Below are positions 6,575 to 14,542 of a DNA stretch of 21,041 nt, piece by piece (position 1 is the first letter of the stretch; each line of letters begins with the position of its first letter). A program made the translations under genes and the position numbers. The notes beneath the pieces were generated by a model. That model was given only the letters and a program-made list of their open reading frames with translations. It was not told where the DNA came from and ran no database searches. Source of the stretch: Candidatus Aegiribacteria sp. (GTDB taxonomy: Bacteria > Fermentibacterota > Fermentibacteria > Fermentibacterales > JCC-6); assembly GCA_030638185.1 (NCBI GenBank), contig DAOWFD010000092.1:1-21041 (forward strand), in the 5' to 3' direction.

Positions 6575-9500
6575 ATGCTTACTTTCCTTATCACCGACAT
6601 CGAATCATCCACCGAAAAGTGGCGCAGATACGGGGAAATCATGGGAGCTGCACTTGCGCGTCATGACGAAATACTGGAAACAGTCATCCCGGAACACGGA
6701 GGAAGGGTAGTAAAGAATACCGGGGATGGAATATTCTCGGTTTTCGAAAAAGACGGGGAAGTTACATGTAACCCTCTTCAATGCGCTATCGATATACAGA
6801 GAATGCTTTCCGGGGAGAATTGGGACAGAATAGGTGAACTGCGGGTTCGAATAGCTGTTCATTCCGGTAACGCTGAGAAGCGGAGGAATGACTACTTCGG
6901 CCCTGTTGTAAACGAAACCGCAAGGCTTCTGGAAGCTGCCTGGGGCGGTCAGATATTGCTCAGTCAGCAGACGGTGGACAGTTGCAGAATACCGCCGGAC
7001 GCAGAACTGGCGGACCATGGGGTTCATCTGCTGAGAGGGATTTCGGAACCTCATCAGATTTACGGTCTTCTGCATTTATCACTGCCGCTTAAGAAGTTCC
7101 CTCCACTGCGCACCTTGAATGCACATCCGAACAACCTGCCTCAGCAGCCGACACGTTTCATCGGGCGTACTTATGAACTGAAGGAAATACACGGGCTGCT
7201 TCAGAATGAATCCTGTCGATTACTTACACTTCTCGGTACCGGCGGTGTAGGGAAGACCCGTATTGCGCTTAAGGTGGCGGAGGAGTGTTTTGAAAAATAC
7301 ACTCACGGTGTCTGGTTCGTAGCGCTTGCCCCGTTGAGTTCGGCGGAATCCATAACACTGGCCATCGCCTCGGCGCTGAAACTCAGTTTCTACTCATCCG
7401 AAGATCCGGGAATCCAGTTGCTTAAATATTTGAAAGATAAGAAGATGTTACTTGTGATGGACAACTTCGAGCATCTTGTTGAAGGAGCTGGTCTTATTGG
7501 TCAGATAATCCAAAACGCCCCGATGATAAAAATAGTTGTCACATCAAGGGAGAGACTTAATCTTCGGGACGAGTGGATATATGACGTAAAGGGTATGGGT
7601 TTTCCCGGAATAGAAGAAATCGACGGCCGGGAAACCGGCAATGCCCTTGAGCTGTTTGCCTCCAGTGCATCCAGGGTAAGAAGGGACTTCAGAATCACCG
7701 GGCAGAACAGGTTGACTGTGACAGAAATCTGCCGGCTGATTGATGGCCTGCCATTGGGAATTGAAATAGCAGCATCCTGGCTGAGAACCCTGAACCTTGA
7801 AGAAATCGCTTCGGAGATAGGCAGTAGTTTTGATTTTCTTGAGTCGTCTCTGCAGGATTTACCTGAACGTCATAGAAGCCTTGAAAAGGTTTTCGAGTAC
7901 TCCCTGCAACTTCTGTCACCTGATGAGCAGAAGGTGCTGGCAAGATTATCTGTTTTCCGTGGCGGATTCACAAAGGAAGCGGCGAAAGAGGTTGCCGGTG
8001 CATCGGTATCCATGCTTTCCTCCCTTATCGACAAATCTCTGATACAAAGGACATCTGTGATCTACCGCGAGTCAGATGAAACTCATGGCTCCGCGGCATC
8101 GGATCAGTACGATATGCATGAAGCTGTACGGCAGTTCGCCTGGAAAATACTTGCCGGAACACCTGAAGAAATCAGGTCGATCCGGCATCTTCACTGCTGC
8201 TATTATGCTGATCTGCTCTACGGGAAGGAACAGGATTTAACCGTAATCGGACAGAAGAAAACACTGGCTGAGATAGAAATTGAACTGGAGAATGTACATG
8301 CCGCATGGCAGTGGGCTCTGGATAACGGAGATATTGAAAGTACGGGCAGACTTCTTGAAGGAGTGTATTCCCTGTACACCGCCAGGGGCTGGTTCAGGGA
8401 TGCTGTAAAACTCCTTTCAGAGGCAGTAAAGGACTTGAAGACGCCTGAAACCTGCAATGACAATTCTGCCGGGAGGAATTCTCCGGTAATGGGGAAATTG
8501 CTGCTGCATCTGGGCTGGTTGATAATAATCTGCGGCGACTACGAAGAAGGCGGAAAAAGGCTGAGGGAATGCCTTGAAATCTTTCGAAACCTCGGGGACA
8601 GATCCTACGAAGCCTATTCTCTGAATCGCCTTGGAAGTCTTGCCCTGTTTGAGGGTGACTTTGAACTGGCGAAGGCACTTCAGGAAGAAAGCCTGACCTG
8701 CGCGGTAGCATCCGATAGTTCGGGAGCAAAGGCGCGATCATTCATGTCCCTCGGAAATATCGCCCGTAAATCGGGCGAGTACGCTGAAGCCGGAAAACAC
8801 TACAGGGAAAGCCTGAAACTGTTCAAAGAAATGGATCATGTTACCGGACAGGCTATCAGCCTTGGCAACCTGGGAATCGTTGCGTGCCGAACGGGAGACC
8901 TGGATGAGGCTCTCCGTCTTGACAGGGAAAGTTTTGCCCTCGCGGAAGCGCTGGATGACCGCAGGATGATTGCCGAAGGTTTAACCGATATCGGTACCGT
9001 TTTTCGTGAGATGGGAAACACTGATGAAGCCTGGAAATACTACACTGAGAGTCTTTCATTAAACCGCGAACTGGGAGTTAAGAGCGGCATATTGATTACG
9101 CTGGATAACATGGGTACAATGGCTGCTCAGGCCGGAGACTTAGAAAAAGCGGAAGAACTTCTTACGGAAGCTCTTGAGTTATCAAGAGAACTGGGACGAA
9201 GAGCGACGATTGTTGAAATTCTTACCGGCCTGGGCGGAATCGCGGTTGAATCCGGGAAGTACGGAGAAGCGGAACATCGGCTAAGAGATGCGCTGAAAGT
9301 CGCGAAAGACTTAAGAGTTGTCCCATTCGTTATCGAACTTCTTACATGGATTATGCAACTTTTACTGAAACTCGATAACCGGGAATATGCGATCGAACTT
9401 GCAGGTTTCATTATTGCTCACCCCATAACCTCCAATGAAATATCTCTGAAGGTCAATGGATTGTTCCGGGAAACCGGATCTGAATCTTTACCTGCTGCCG

Positions 9501-9751
9501 TTAATTCGGAATCAAGGACATTCGGTCAGTTCGCTGAAGACATACTTATTAGAAACTGGAAACCAGGGTCATTACTGCATCCCTGGGGTATTATGAGTAC
9601 AGACGTCTGCGGTTTTCTATCGGTTTATCGTGGGTACAACGATTTTTCAGCGAGTTTTTCAGGAGGACAGGATCGGAGCGAGCCGGAAGTTATAGAGCTG
9701 TTCAGATTAATTGACACCTGCAATATGAACGGCTATTATGCTTTTGAGTAA
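6575..9751 (+). CDS. Class III nucleotide cyclase - STAND ATPase - TPR regulator
   Basis: This 1058-aa multidomain regulator starts with a class III adenylate/guanylate cyclase domain (residues 1-165). It retains both metal-binding aspartates (D8 in TDIESST, D51 in NTGDG), and VNETAR supplies the usual Asn and Arg (N113, R117), so catalysis is possible. Residues ~190-500 form an AfsR/NB-ARC-like STAND ATPase with P-loop GTGGVGKT (221-228), Walker B LLVMDNFEH (D296), VVTSRERL and GLPLGIEIAA. Residues ~540-950 are TPR-like repeats. The family couples ligand sensing by TPRs to ATP-driven switching. No DNA-binding domain is seen. ATG 6575 is the only start after an in-frame stop at 6542; its Shine-Dalgarno site is weak. 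The TPR gene at 9831 follows 79 nt later. Confidence 0.9.
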   Translation: MLTFLITDIESSTEKWRRYGEIMGAALARHDEILETVIPEHGGRVVKNTGDGIFSVFEKDGEVTCNPLQCAIDIQRMLSGENWDRIGELRVRIAVHSGNAEKRRNDYFGPVVNETARLLEAAWGGQILLSQQTVDSCRIPPDAELADHGVHLLRGISEPHQIYGLLHLSLPLKKFPPLRTLNAHPNNLPQQPTRFIGRTYELKEIHGLLQNESCRLLTLLGTGGVGKTRIALKVAEECFEKYTHGVWFVALAPLSSAESITLAIASALKLSFYSSEDPGIQLLKYLKDKKMLLVMDNFEHLVEGAGLIGQIIQNAPMIKIVVTSRERLNLRDEWIYDVKGMGFPGIEEIDGRETGNALELFASSASRVRRDFRITGQNRLTVTEICRLIDGLPLGIEIAASWLRTLNLEEIASEIGSSFDFLESSLQDLPERHRSLEKVFEYSLQLLSPDEQKVLARLSVFRGGFTKEAAKEVAGASVSMLSSLIDKSLIQRTSVIYRESDETHGSAASDQYDMHEAVRQFAWKILAGTPEEIRSIRHLHCCYYADLLYGKEQDLTVIGQKKTLAEIEIELENVHAAWQWALDNGDIESTGRLLEGVYSLYTARGWFRDAVKLLSEAVKDLKTPETCNDNSAGRNSPVMGKLLLHLGWLIIICGDYEEGGKRLRECLEIFRNLGDRSYEAYSLNRLGSLALFEGDFELAKALQEESLTCAVASDSSGAKARSFMSLGNIARKSGEYAEAGKHYRESLKLFKEMDHVTGQAISLGNLGIVACRTGDLDEALRLDRESFALAEALDDRRMIAEGLTDIGTVFREMGNTDEAWKYYTESLSLNRELGVKSGILITLDNMGTMAAQAGDLEKAEELLTEALELSRELGRRATIVEILTGLGGIAVESGKYGEAEHRLRDALKVAKDLRVVPFVIELLTWIMQLLLKLDNREYAIELAGFIIAHPITSNEISLKVNGLFRETGSESLPAAVNSESRTFGQFAEDILIRNWKPGSLLHPWGIMSTDVCGFLSVYRGYNDFSASFSGGQDRSEPEVIELFRLIDTCNMNGYYAFE
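9711..9739 (+). promoter_or_regulatory. Internal promoter in the last codons of the cyclase-STAND gene
   Basis: TTGACA at 9711-9716, 17 nt, then TATTAT at 9734-9739, just before the stop of the upstream gene. The same elements at the same spacing precede the paralogue at 295. The TPR gene can therefore be transcribed separately from the regulator as well as by read-through. Confidence 0.65.
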
Positions 9752-9830
9752 TGGGATTTCGAGAGAGAGAAAGCGTTTTTTTTGCTCTGCAGGAAGATGG
9801 CTGTTTTGAAGTGGTTACGGAGCATGCGGT

Positions 9831-11183
9831 ATGCCGAATAGGGAAATCATAGAACTTGAGAAGGAACTCGAAGGACTCAGACAGAAACCTCCCGGTTCAG
9901 AACTGGTATCCGTGCTGAACAGACTTTCTTTTGCCGCACTGCATACAAATCCCTGTAAAGCGGAAGCCTGTGCTCAGGAAGCACAGAATCTTGCTGAAAA
10001 ACAGGGGCTCCCTGTCGAGCAGGCTAAAAGTTGCACTACACTTGGAACAATCAAACTCGAGGCTGGGAACTTTGCTGAGGCGATGTCGTACTGCCGGAAG
10101 TCAATGGAGATCTATGAAGAACTCGGGGACAAGGACGGTATGGCATCTGCTCACGGTACTATGGCCTCCGTATACAGGTCTCAGGGTATGATTGACAGGG
10201 CTCTTGAGCACTTCCACGAGTCTCTCAGGCTGAAACAGGAATGCGGAGCTGGTAGAGAAGAACTTGCCCGGTGCCATTTCAACATAGGCGCATGCTACAG
10301 CAGTTTGTTTCGGCTGGACCTGGCGCAGTCATCCTATGAATTCGCGCGGAAGATCTGGGAGAAGTCCGGTGACCGCATGAAACTGGCATACCTCTACAAC
10401 AACATCGGTTCTTTGTACGGAAAAAAGGAAGAACTGGACGAGGCCCGGGAGTATTTTCAGAAGGCCCTTGATATAAGGGAAGATCTGGGAGATAAAAAAG
10501 GTACCGCAAGCACTCTGGGCAATCTTGGAAGTCTGCAAGAAAAGCTCGGCGACAACGAATCAGCTCTGGACTGCTTCAACAGAAGCCTTGAACTGTATGA
10601 GGAGATCGGCAACAGGAGAGGAGTTGCCTACACATGCGGTTGTATCGGTGGAATATATACCACTCAGGGGCGTCTCGATGAAGCTGAAGAACTTATCATC
10701 AGAGGCCTTTCGATAACAAGGAAGCTGAAGATGAAGGACCTGGAAAACCACTGCCTGGAGAATGTAACTAAGCTGTACGAGGCAAAGGGGGATCTGCAGA
10801 AAGCGCTGATGTACTCCCGTGAACTGAAAACATGCCTGGAAGAGCACCTGAACGAGAAGAGCATGGAGAAGATCGCAAGGCTTCAGGTGCAGTTCGAGAC
10901 CGAGAAGAAGGAAAAGGAAGCCGAGATATATCGTCTGAAGAACGTGGAGCTTTCCTGTATGAATGATCAGCTTCGTGATGCCCTGACTCATGTGAAGAAA
11001 CTTCAGGGCATGCTTCCTATCTGCGCGAACTGCAAGAAAGTCAGGGATGACGACGGTTACTGGCAGCAGATCGAGTCCTATATATCCGATCATTCCGACG
11101 TAAAAATCACTCACGGGATATGCCCCGAGTGCATAATCAAGCTTTACGGTAAAGACTATACAATGGATCACCCCGGTGAGTAG
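9831..11183 (+). CDS. TPR-repeat protein with C-terminal Cys4 module (paralogue)
   Basis: This 450-aa protein is collinear with the 295-1641 product along its whole length, with identical blocks such as AMSYCRKSMEIYEELGDK and EAEELIIR. It has the same plan: TPR repeats, coiled-coil linker, then C398xxC401 and H-G-I-C431xxC434. Differences are spread through the TPR surface and the extreme C-terminus (YTMDHPGE here, FAQEQK in the other two copies). ATG 9831 is preceded by GGAG (9819-9822) at 8 nt, in a context matching that of the paralogue. Its position right after the cyclase-STAND gene suggests that it is the cognate partner of that regulator. Confidence 0.85.
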   Translation: MPNREIIELEKELEGLRQKPPGSELVSVLNRLSFAALHTNPCKAEACAQEAQNLAEKQGLPVEQAKSCTTLGTIKLEAGNFAEAMSYCRKSMEIYEELGDKDGMASAHGTMASVYRSQGMIDRALEHFHESLRLKQECGAGREELARCHFNIGACYSSLFRLDLAQSSYEFARKIWEKSGDRMKLAYLYNNIGSLYGKKEELDEAREYFQKALDIREDLGDKKGTASTLGNLGSLQEKLGDNESALDCFNRSLELYEEIGNRRGVAYTCGCIGGIYTTQGRLDEAEELIIRGLSITRKLKMKDLENHCLENVTKLYEAKGDLQKALMYSRELKTCLEEHLNEKSMEKIARLQVQFETEKKEKEAEIYRLKNVELSCMNDQLRDALTHVKKLQGMLPICANCKKVRDDDGYWQQIESYISDHSDVKITHGICPECIIKLYGKDYTMDHPGE

Positions 11184-11212
11184 AATCCATCTTCAGTATG
11201 TTTCCGGATCGA

Positions 11213-11240
11213 TTGAACAGTGGATACTATTTGTTAATAA
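11213..11240 (+). promoter_or_regulatory. Weak promoter candidate for the beta-propeller lipoprotein
   Basis: TTGAAC at 11213-11218, 16 nt, then TAATAA at 11235-11240, upstream of ATG 11271. Only the -35 is a good match. The gene may instead be read from the TPR gene ending at 11183. Confidence 0.3.
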
Positions 11241-11270
11241 ATTATTGTATCAAACTCTGGAGGTTCGTAT

Positions 11271-12407
11271 ATGAAATATCTATTCGCGACTACATTCACA
11301 TGCATACTCATTTTGCTGATGACCTGTGGAAATAGAGATCCTGGCGCTGATTCCGGTTCCCTGACGGACGAGCAGATAAAGCATTTTGAACTGACTGTTG
11401 TTGATTCAATAGGAGTTGAAATGGGTGACAGCAACTACGTGTTCGGAACCCTGCAGGCTCTTACACATGGACCGGATGGGCTCATATACGCTCTTGATAT
11501 GATTGATTGCTGCGTGAAGGTATTTTCTCCTGAAGGCGAATTCGTAAGAAGGATATCAGGTGAGGGAAGTGGACCGGGTGAAATTATCAGGCCGATTGCT
11601 ATGGCCGTTACCGGAAGTGGAAAGGTATTTATCACCTGTCCCGGAGGCGGATTGATCAATTGCTTCCTGCCAACGGGTGAATGGGAAGGTATTACAGCAG
11701 AATTCAATTATGGTGTACCAATGACGATGATAGGTGTGGATGGGAATGCCTACATCGGGTTAAGACTGTCGACGGAACCTGAAGAAGGGGTTTGGACCTG
11801 TGTGTTCTCCATAGGAAGGTACGAAGAATCTGCGGAACCTGCAGTGCTGTACTTCATAGATAGCTTCCCATTTGACTCAAATGATCTGACAACAACCCTG
11901 AGGAAATCATTATTCGGTTACACCTGTGCAGCTGACAGAAACGGAAACGTGTATTTTGCTCCATTATCCAGCGAAAAATATCAGATTACCGTTTTCTCTC
12001 CTGAATGTGATACCCTTCTTGAAATTGTGCGGGATGTAGAGCGGGTTGCTAAATCCGAAGATGAATTGCAGCTGGAGAAGGAATGGGTAGAAGCCCTTTT
12101 CGGTGGTCACGATTCCGGAAGCATGGTGGTTGAATACAATCCTGATCCCTACAGAAATATGATAGCGGATATAGGAGTGGATTCCGAGGGAAGGATCTGG
12201 GTACGCAGAGGTACCGTTCTTACTCCGGTATTCGATGTATACGACTCGGATGGGAATACGCTGTTCACTGCGGAAGCTCCAGCTATTAGGGATGAACCCC
12301 AGTTCTGGGATTTTGTGATAGACGAATACGGCATAATGGCATATCCAAGAAACCCGGAATACTATCAGAAAATATATATACTGGAACTTTCCGGTACGGC
12401 CGATTAG
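11271..12407 (+). CDS. 6-bladed beta-propeller (NHL-like) lipoprotein
   Basis: This 378-aa protein has an N-terminal lipoprotein signal: Lys2, a hydrophobic run, then LLMTC with the probable lipidated cysteine at residue 19 (Thr at -1 is slightly unusual). The body shows repeated propeller blades of the type 'DGLIYALDMIDCCVKVFSPEGEFVRRISGEGSGPGE', the hallmark of 6-bladed beta-propeller/NHL proteins. A later blade reads DSEGRIWVRR...FDVYDSDG. Such proteins are envelope-anchored binding modules or scaffolds; no catalytic residues can be assigned. ATG 11271 follows GGAGG (11259-11263) at 7 nt. No partner gene is evident. Confidence 0.8.
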   Translation: MKYLFATTFTCILILLMTCGNRDPGADSGSLTDEQIKHFELTVVDSIGVEMGDSNYVFGTLQALTHGPDGLIYALDMIDCCVKVFSPEGEFVRRISGEGSGPGEIIRPIAMAVTGSGKVFITCPGGGLINCFLPTGEWEGITAEFNYGVPMTMIGVDGNAYIGLRLSTEPEEGVWTCVFSIGRYEESAEPAVLYFIDSFPFDSNDLTTTLRKSLFGYTCAADRNGNVYFAPLSSEKYQITVFSPECDTLLEIVRDVERVAKSEDELQLEKEWVEALFGGHDSGSMVVEYNPDPYRNMIADIGVDSEGRIWVRRGTVLTPVFDVYDSDGNTLFTAEAPAIRDEPQFWDFVIDEYGIMAYPRNPEYYQKIYILELSGTAD

Positions 12408-12590
12408 CTTGATTACCATTCTGATTATTCATCAGACTTCATGTCATTGAGTGAACAGGACTTTCACCGTAATGTTACTGCGGGAATATATTAACTATGG
12501 ATGGTGCGTATCGGAACGTTCTGGAGGGCAGTATTCCCGACAGCGTAAAATCAAGTTTCCTGACAACCATACCTCGGAGGAAGTGATATT

Positions 12591-12638
12591 ATGGCTTCAA
12601 TAAGGATATTTAGTTATGGCACCCGATCGTCACCCTAA
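12591..12638 (+). CDS. Possible 15-aa leader peptide
   Basis: ATG 12591 with GGAGG (12576-12580) 10 nt upstream opens 15 codons (MASIRIFSYGTRSSP) ending in TAA at 12636-12638. The stop codon sits at the inner end of the 5' arm of the hairpin at 12625-12657. This is the geometry expected if a translating ribosome can melt the hairpin. It could equally be chance; the peptide has no regulatory codon run. Confidence 0.25.
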   Translation: MASIRIFSYGTRSSP

Positions 12639-12657
12639 AAGACATAGGGTCTCGATC
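12625..12657 (+). promoter_or_regulatory. Symmetric hairpin upstream of a lipoprotein gene
   Basis: GATCG (12625-12629) pairs with CGATC (12653-12657), and ACCCT (12632-12636) with AGGGT (12646-12650). A symmetric TC/CT internal loop and a 9-nt apical loop complete it. The perfect 10-bp palindrome AAGATATCTT follows directly (12658-12667). It sits 40 nt before ATG 12698 and may be an RNA control structure or protein-binding site. Confidence 0.4.
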
Positions 12658-12697
12658 AAGATATCTTTATTATCTGAACACAAAGGAGGGCAGAAAA

Positions 12698-13399
12698 ATG
12701 CTTAACAAATACGCACGGAGTATAACCTGCGTTGCAATCCTGTCAGTTATCTTACTCGGGTGTGAGAGTACCCCTACTGACCCGAATGGTACGCCTGAAT
12801 GGCAAACCGTTTTCTTCGATGATTTTAATCGAAGTAACGGTCCTGTGGGAAACAACTATCATGTTCAGATCGAGGGAGGTTCGGGCGTTCTTTCAATTGC
12901 AGATAACAGACTGCAACTCTCAGGAGGCCTATACTATGCAATTAGATATATTAACGAAGTTAATGATGATGTGATCAGAGTCAGCGTAAGATGCAGTACT
13001 ACAGTTTGGTCCGGGGTCGATTACGGTTTTGGTGTAGCCGCAAGAAGCAGGATTGCTAGCGTTGACTCGATGCTGCAGGAGGGCTACTTTCTAGGCGTTT
13101 TTGCGGAGAAGGACTCAATTTACATCTTTAAAATGACGGCAGACTCCTTGGGTCTACCTCCTGCGATTTCTTCAAAAGCTTTTAATGTGCATGAAAATGT
13201 ATCGTATTTAATTGAGCTTACAGTTAACAAAGAAGATCTCATAGGTGTCGTGAGAGACTTGTCTACTGGTATAGCAGACACATTGACGGGTATAGATACC
13301 GGTGCGCTGCTTACCGAAGGTACAGGGAGCATACACGGTATGCAGGCAAATGCAGATGTGATCTATTTTGATGATTTTAAGATCGAAAGGTACGAATAG
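12698..13399 (+). CDS. Lipoprotein with LamG/concanavalin-like fold
   Basis: This 233-aa protein has a clear lipoprotein signal: MLNKYAR, a hydrophobic stretch and ILLGC, with the lipidated cysteine at residue 22, followed by a Thr/Pro-rich linker. The mature domain (residues ~37-232) begins with WQTVFFDDFNRSNGPVGNNY and ends with VIYFDDFKIERYE. That FDDF...DDF frame is typical of jelly-roll LamG or DUF1080-like domains that bind or cleave glycans. No catalytic residues can be assigned. ATG 12698 is preceded by AAAGGAGG at 8 nt. The gene stands alone, and expression may depend on the hairpin and short frame upstream. Confidence 0.75.
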   Translation: MLNKYARSITCVAILSVILLGCESTPTDPNGTPEWQTVFFDDFNRSNGPVGNNYHVQIEGGSGVLSIADNRLQLSGGLYYAIRYINEVNDDVIRVSVRCSTTVWSGVDYGFGVAARSRIASVDSMLQEGYFLGVFAEKDSIYIFKMTADSLGLPPAISSKAFNVHENVSYLIELTVNKEDLIGVVRDLSTGIADTLTGIDTGALLTEGTGSIHGMQANADVIYFDDFKIERYE

Positions 13400-13649
13400 G
13401 CTCCCACACGTACATTATCAATACAAGAAGGAACATGGATTCACAGCAGTGGTAGCAGGTAACTATCTCGTTATAAAACATAAGGGGGATGAATATTACG
13501 CTGCTTTCGCAATCAGGTCATGCAAGCGGAAGAACTGAGTTGAGTGCTATACCTGCTATCCAATAGTGTCCTATGCGCAGCATACGTCTCGTAGTGTTGA
13601 AGGAGAGTACAAATTTCAATATACCAGTCCGGACGAAGAGTTACTATAA
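13400..13649 (+). pseudogene. Possible worn gene remnant, family unknown
   Basis: One frame is readable across the whole gap except for a single TGA at 13536-13538, and ends in TAA at 13647. It encodes segments with plausible protein composition (GNYLVIKHKGDEYYAAFAI before the stop, ECYTCYPIVSY after it). There is no start codon with a ribosome site and I recognise no family. It may be the end of a decayed gene or simply an accidentally open stretch. Confidence 0.2.
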
Positions 13650-14351
13650 ATTCGCTCCGAAGAGATTCTTAATATGCCCCCATGTCCCGCACTCCAGTGA
13701 TGATCCCTCATAAGTGATCGTGATATTGTCCGCGCCGACATCCCATAGCTGGATGATACCGATCATGGCCGGATGCCACCACCAGATTTCAAGGCGATCC
13801 ACATTCACAACAATGTCGTTCCAGTCTATCCCCGGACGGAAGTTCTCCGGATCGATACCGCATCCACCGTACCAGCCTTCGGGAATGGAATCGGTCGACT
13901 GACTTGGAATAAGAAACCTGTAATGCTTCCAGCCCTCTCCCGGCTGCGGAATCATGGGTCCGGTGAAATAGGCGAAATCATCATCTTCATAATTTCCCGG
14001 TGTACCATTGGTGCAGCGCAGGAGAATCGACATGTTGATCGTTGAGCCCCACTCTATAAAGTCGGAACGGCCATCGATACTTATTGATGTGACATTCATG
14101 GAGCGGTAGTTGCCCGTAAAATGATCTGCGTAGAATTCGCACCGGAGAATCGGCCCGAAAGTGATAAGGTAGTCGTTGTGAAACCAGTATCCCGGATTTC
14201 CCCCGGATGATTCTATTGTATCGTAGGAATTTCCAAAGGTCCATCCCGCAGTATTGGTGCCGCCTTCAAAATTTTCAACGTACGTGTCGGCAACTGCCAG
14301 GGTCGCTGCACAAAGAAGAATGAATACCGCCGTAAGTTTCGTCAATCGCAT
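13644..14351 (-). CDS. Secreted beta-rich protein with C-terminal TWGHIK motif
   Basis: This 235-aa protein has a classical signal peptide (MRLTKL, hydrophobic core, cleavage after AVA). The mature part starts YVENFEGGTNTAGWTFG and is rich in aromatic residues and Gly, with WKHYRFLIPS and VDRLEIWWWHP. This resembles the jelly-roll carbohydrate-binding style seen in secreted proteins that begin with an 'FEGG..GW' strand. No catalytic motif was found. It ends CGTWGHIKNLFGANL, which parallels the SWAFIKAFVE end of the protein at 17934-18527. ATG (14349-14351) has GGAG about 6 nt upstream and a strong promoter at 14406-14434. Confidence 0.75.
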   Translation of the reverse strand: MRLTKLTAVFILLCAATLAVADTYVENFEGGTNTAGWTFGNSYDTIESSGGNPGYWFHNDYLITFGPILRCEFYADHFTGNYRSMNVTSISIDGRSDFIEWGSTINMSILLRCTNGTPGNYEDDDFAYFTGPMIPQPGEGWKHYRFLIPSQSTDSIPEGWYGGCGIDPENFRPGIDWNDIVVNVDRLEIWWWHPAMIGIIQLWDVGADNITITYEGSSLECGTWGHIKNLFGANL

Positions 14352-14405
14352 TTTTACTCCAATCGGAATACTCTGAACAGAACAGATTCTACTAAATGTA
14401 AAGTG

Positions 14406-14434
14406 AGTATAGGAAAATCATATTGTAGTGTCAA
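14406..14434 (-). promoter_or_regulatory. Strong sigma-70 promoter for the secreted protein
   Basis: On the minus strand TTGACA (complement of 14429-14434), exactly 17 nt, then TATACT (complement of 14406-14411). Transcription would start near 14399, about 48 nt before the ATG. Its -35 overlaps the left edge of the 27-bp palindrome by three bases. Confidence 0.75.
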
Positions 14435-14458
14435 GGAAGTTTCCCGGAAACTTCCTTG
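14432..14458. promoter_or_regulatory. Perfect 27-bp palindrome between divergent promoters
   Basis: CAAGGAAGTTTCC (14432-14444) and GGAAACTTCCTTG (14446-14458) are exact complements around one central C. The palindrome abuts the leftward -35 and covers the -35 zone of the rightward -10 at 14468. That makes it a likely operator for both directions. There is no T-tract and no converging gene, so a terminator is unlikely. Confidence 0.6.
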
Positions 14459-14467
14459 TTAAATCGT

Positions 14468-14473
14468 TATAAT
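14468..14473 (+). promoter_or_regulatory. -10 element of the HTH-protein gene promoter
   Basis: A perfect TATAAT at 14468-14473, but no recognisable -35: the expected position (about 14444-14451) falls inside the 27-bp palindrome. Activation or repression by a protein bound at the palindrome would fit. The leader to ATG 14543 would be about 60 nt. Confidence 0.5.
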
Positions 14474-14542
14474 GTCCTGACCTTTTCCAACCTCGTTGAT
14501 TGTACTAGTATTATGTCATGCTGAATAATGGAGGTTGAATGA

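Noticed and set aside
10560..11171. 203-codon open frame on the minus strand
   Set aside because: Antisense to the conserved TPR/Cys4 gene; openness follows from codon bias of that gene.
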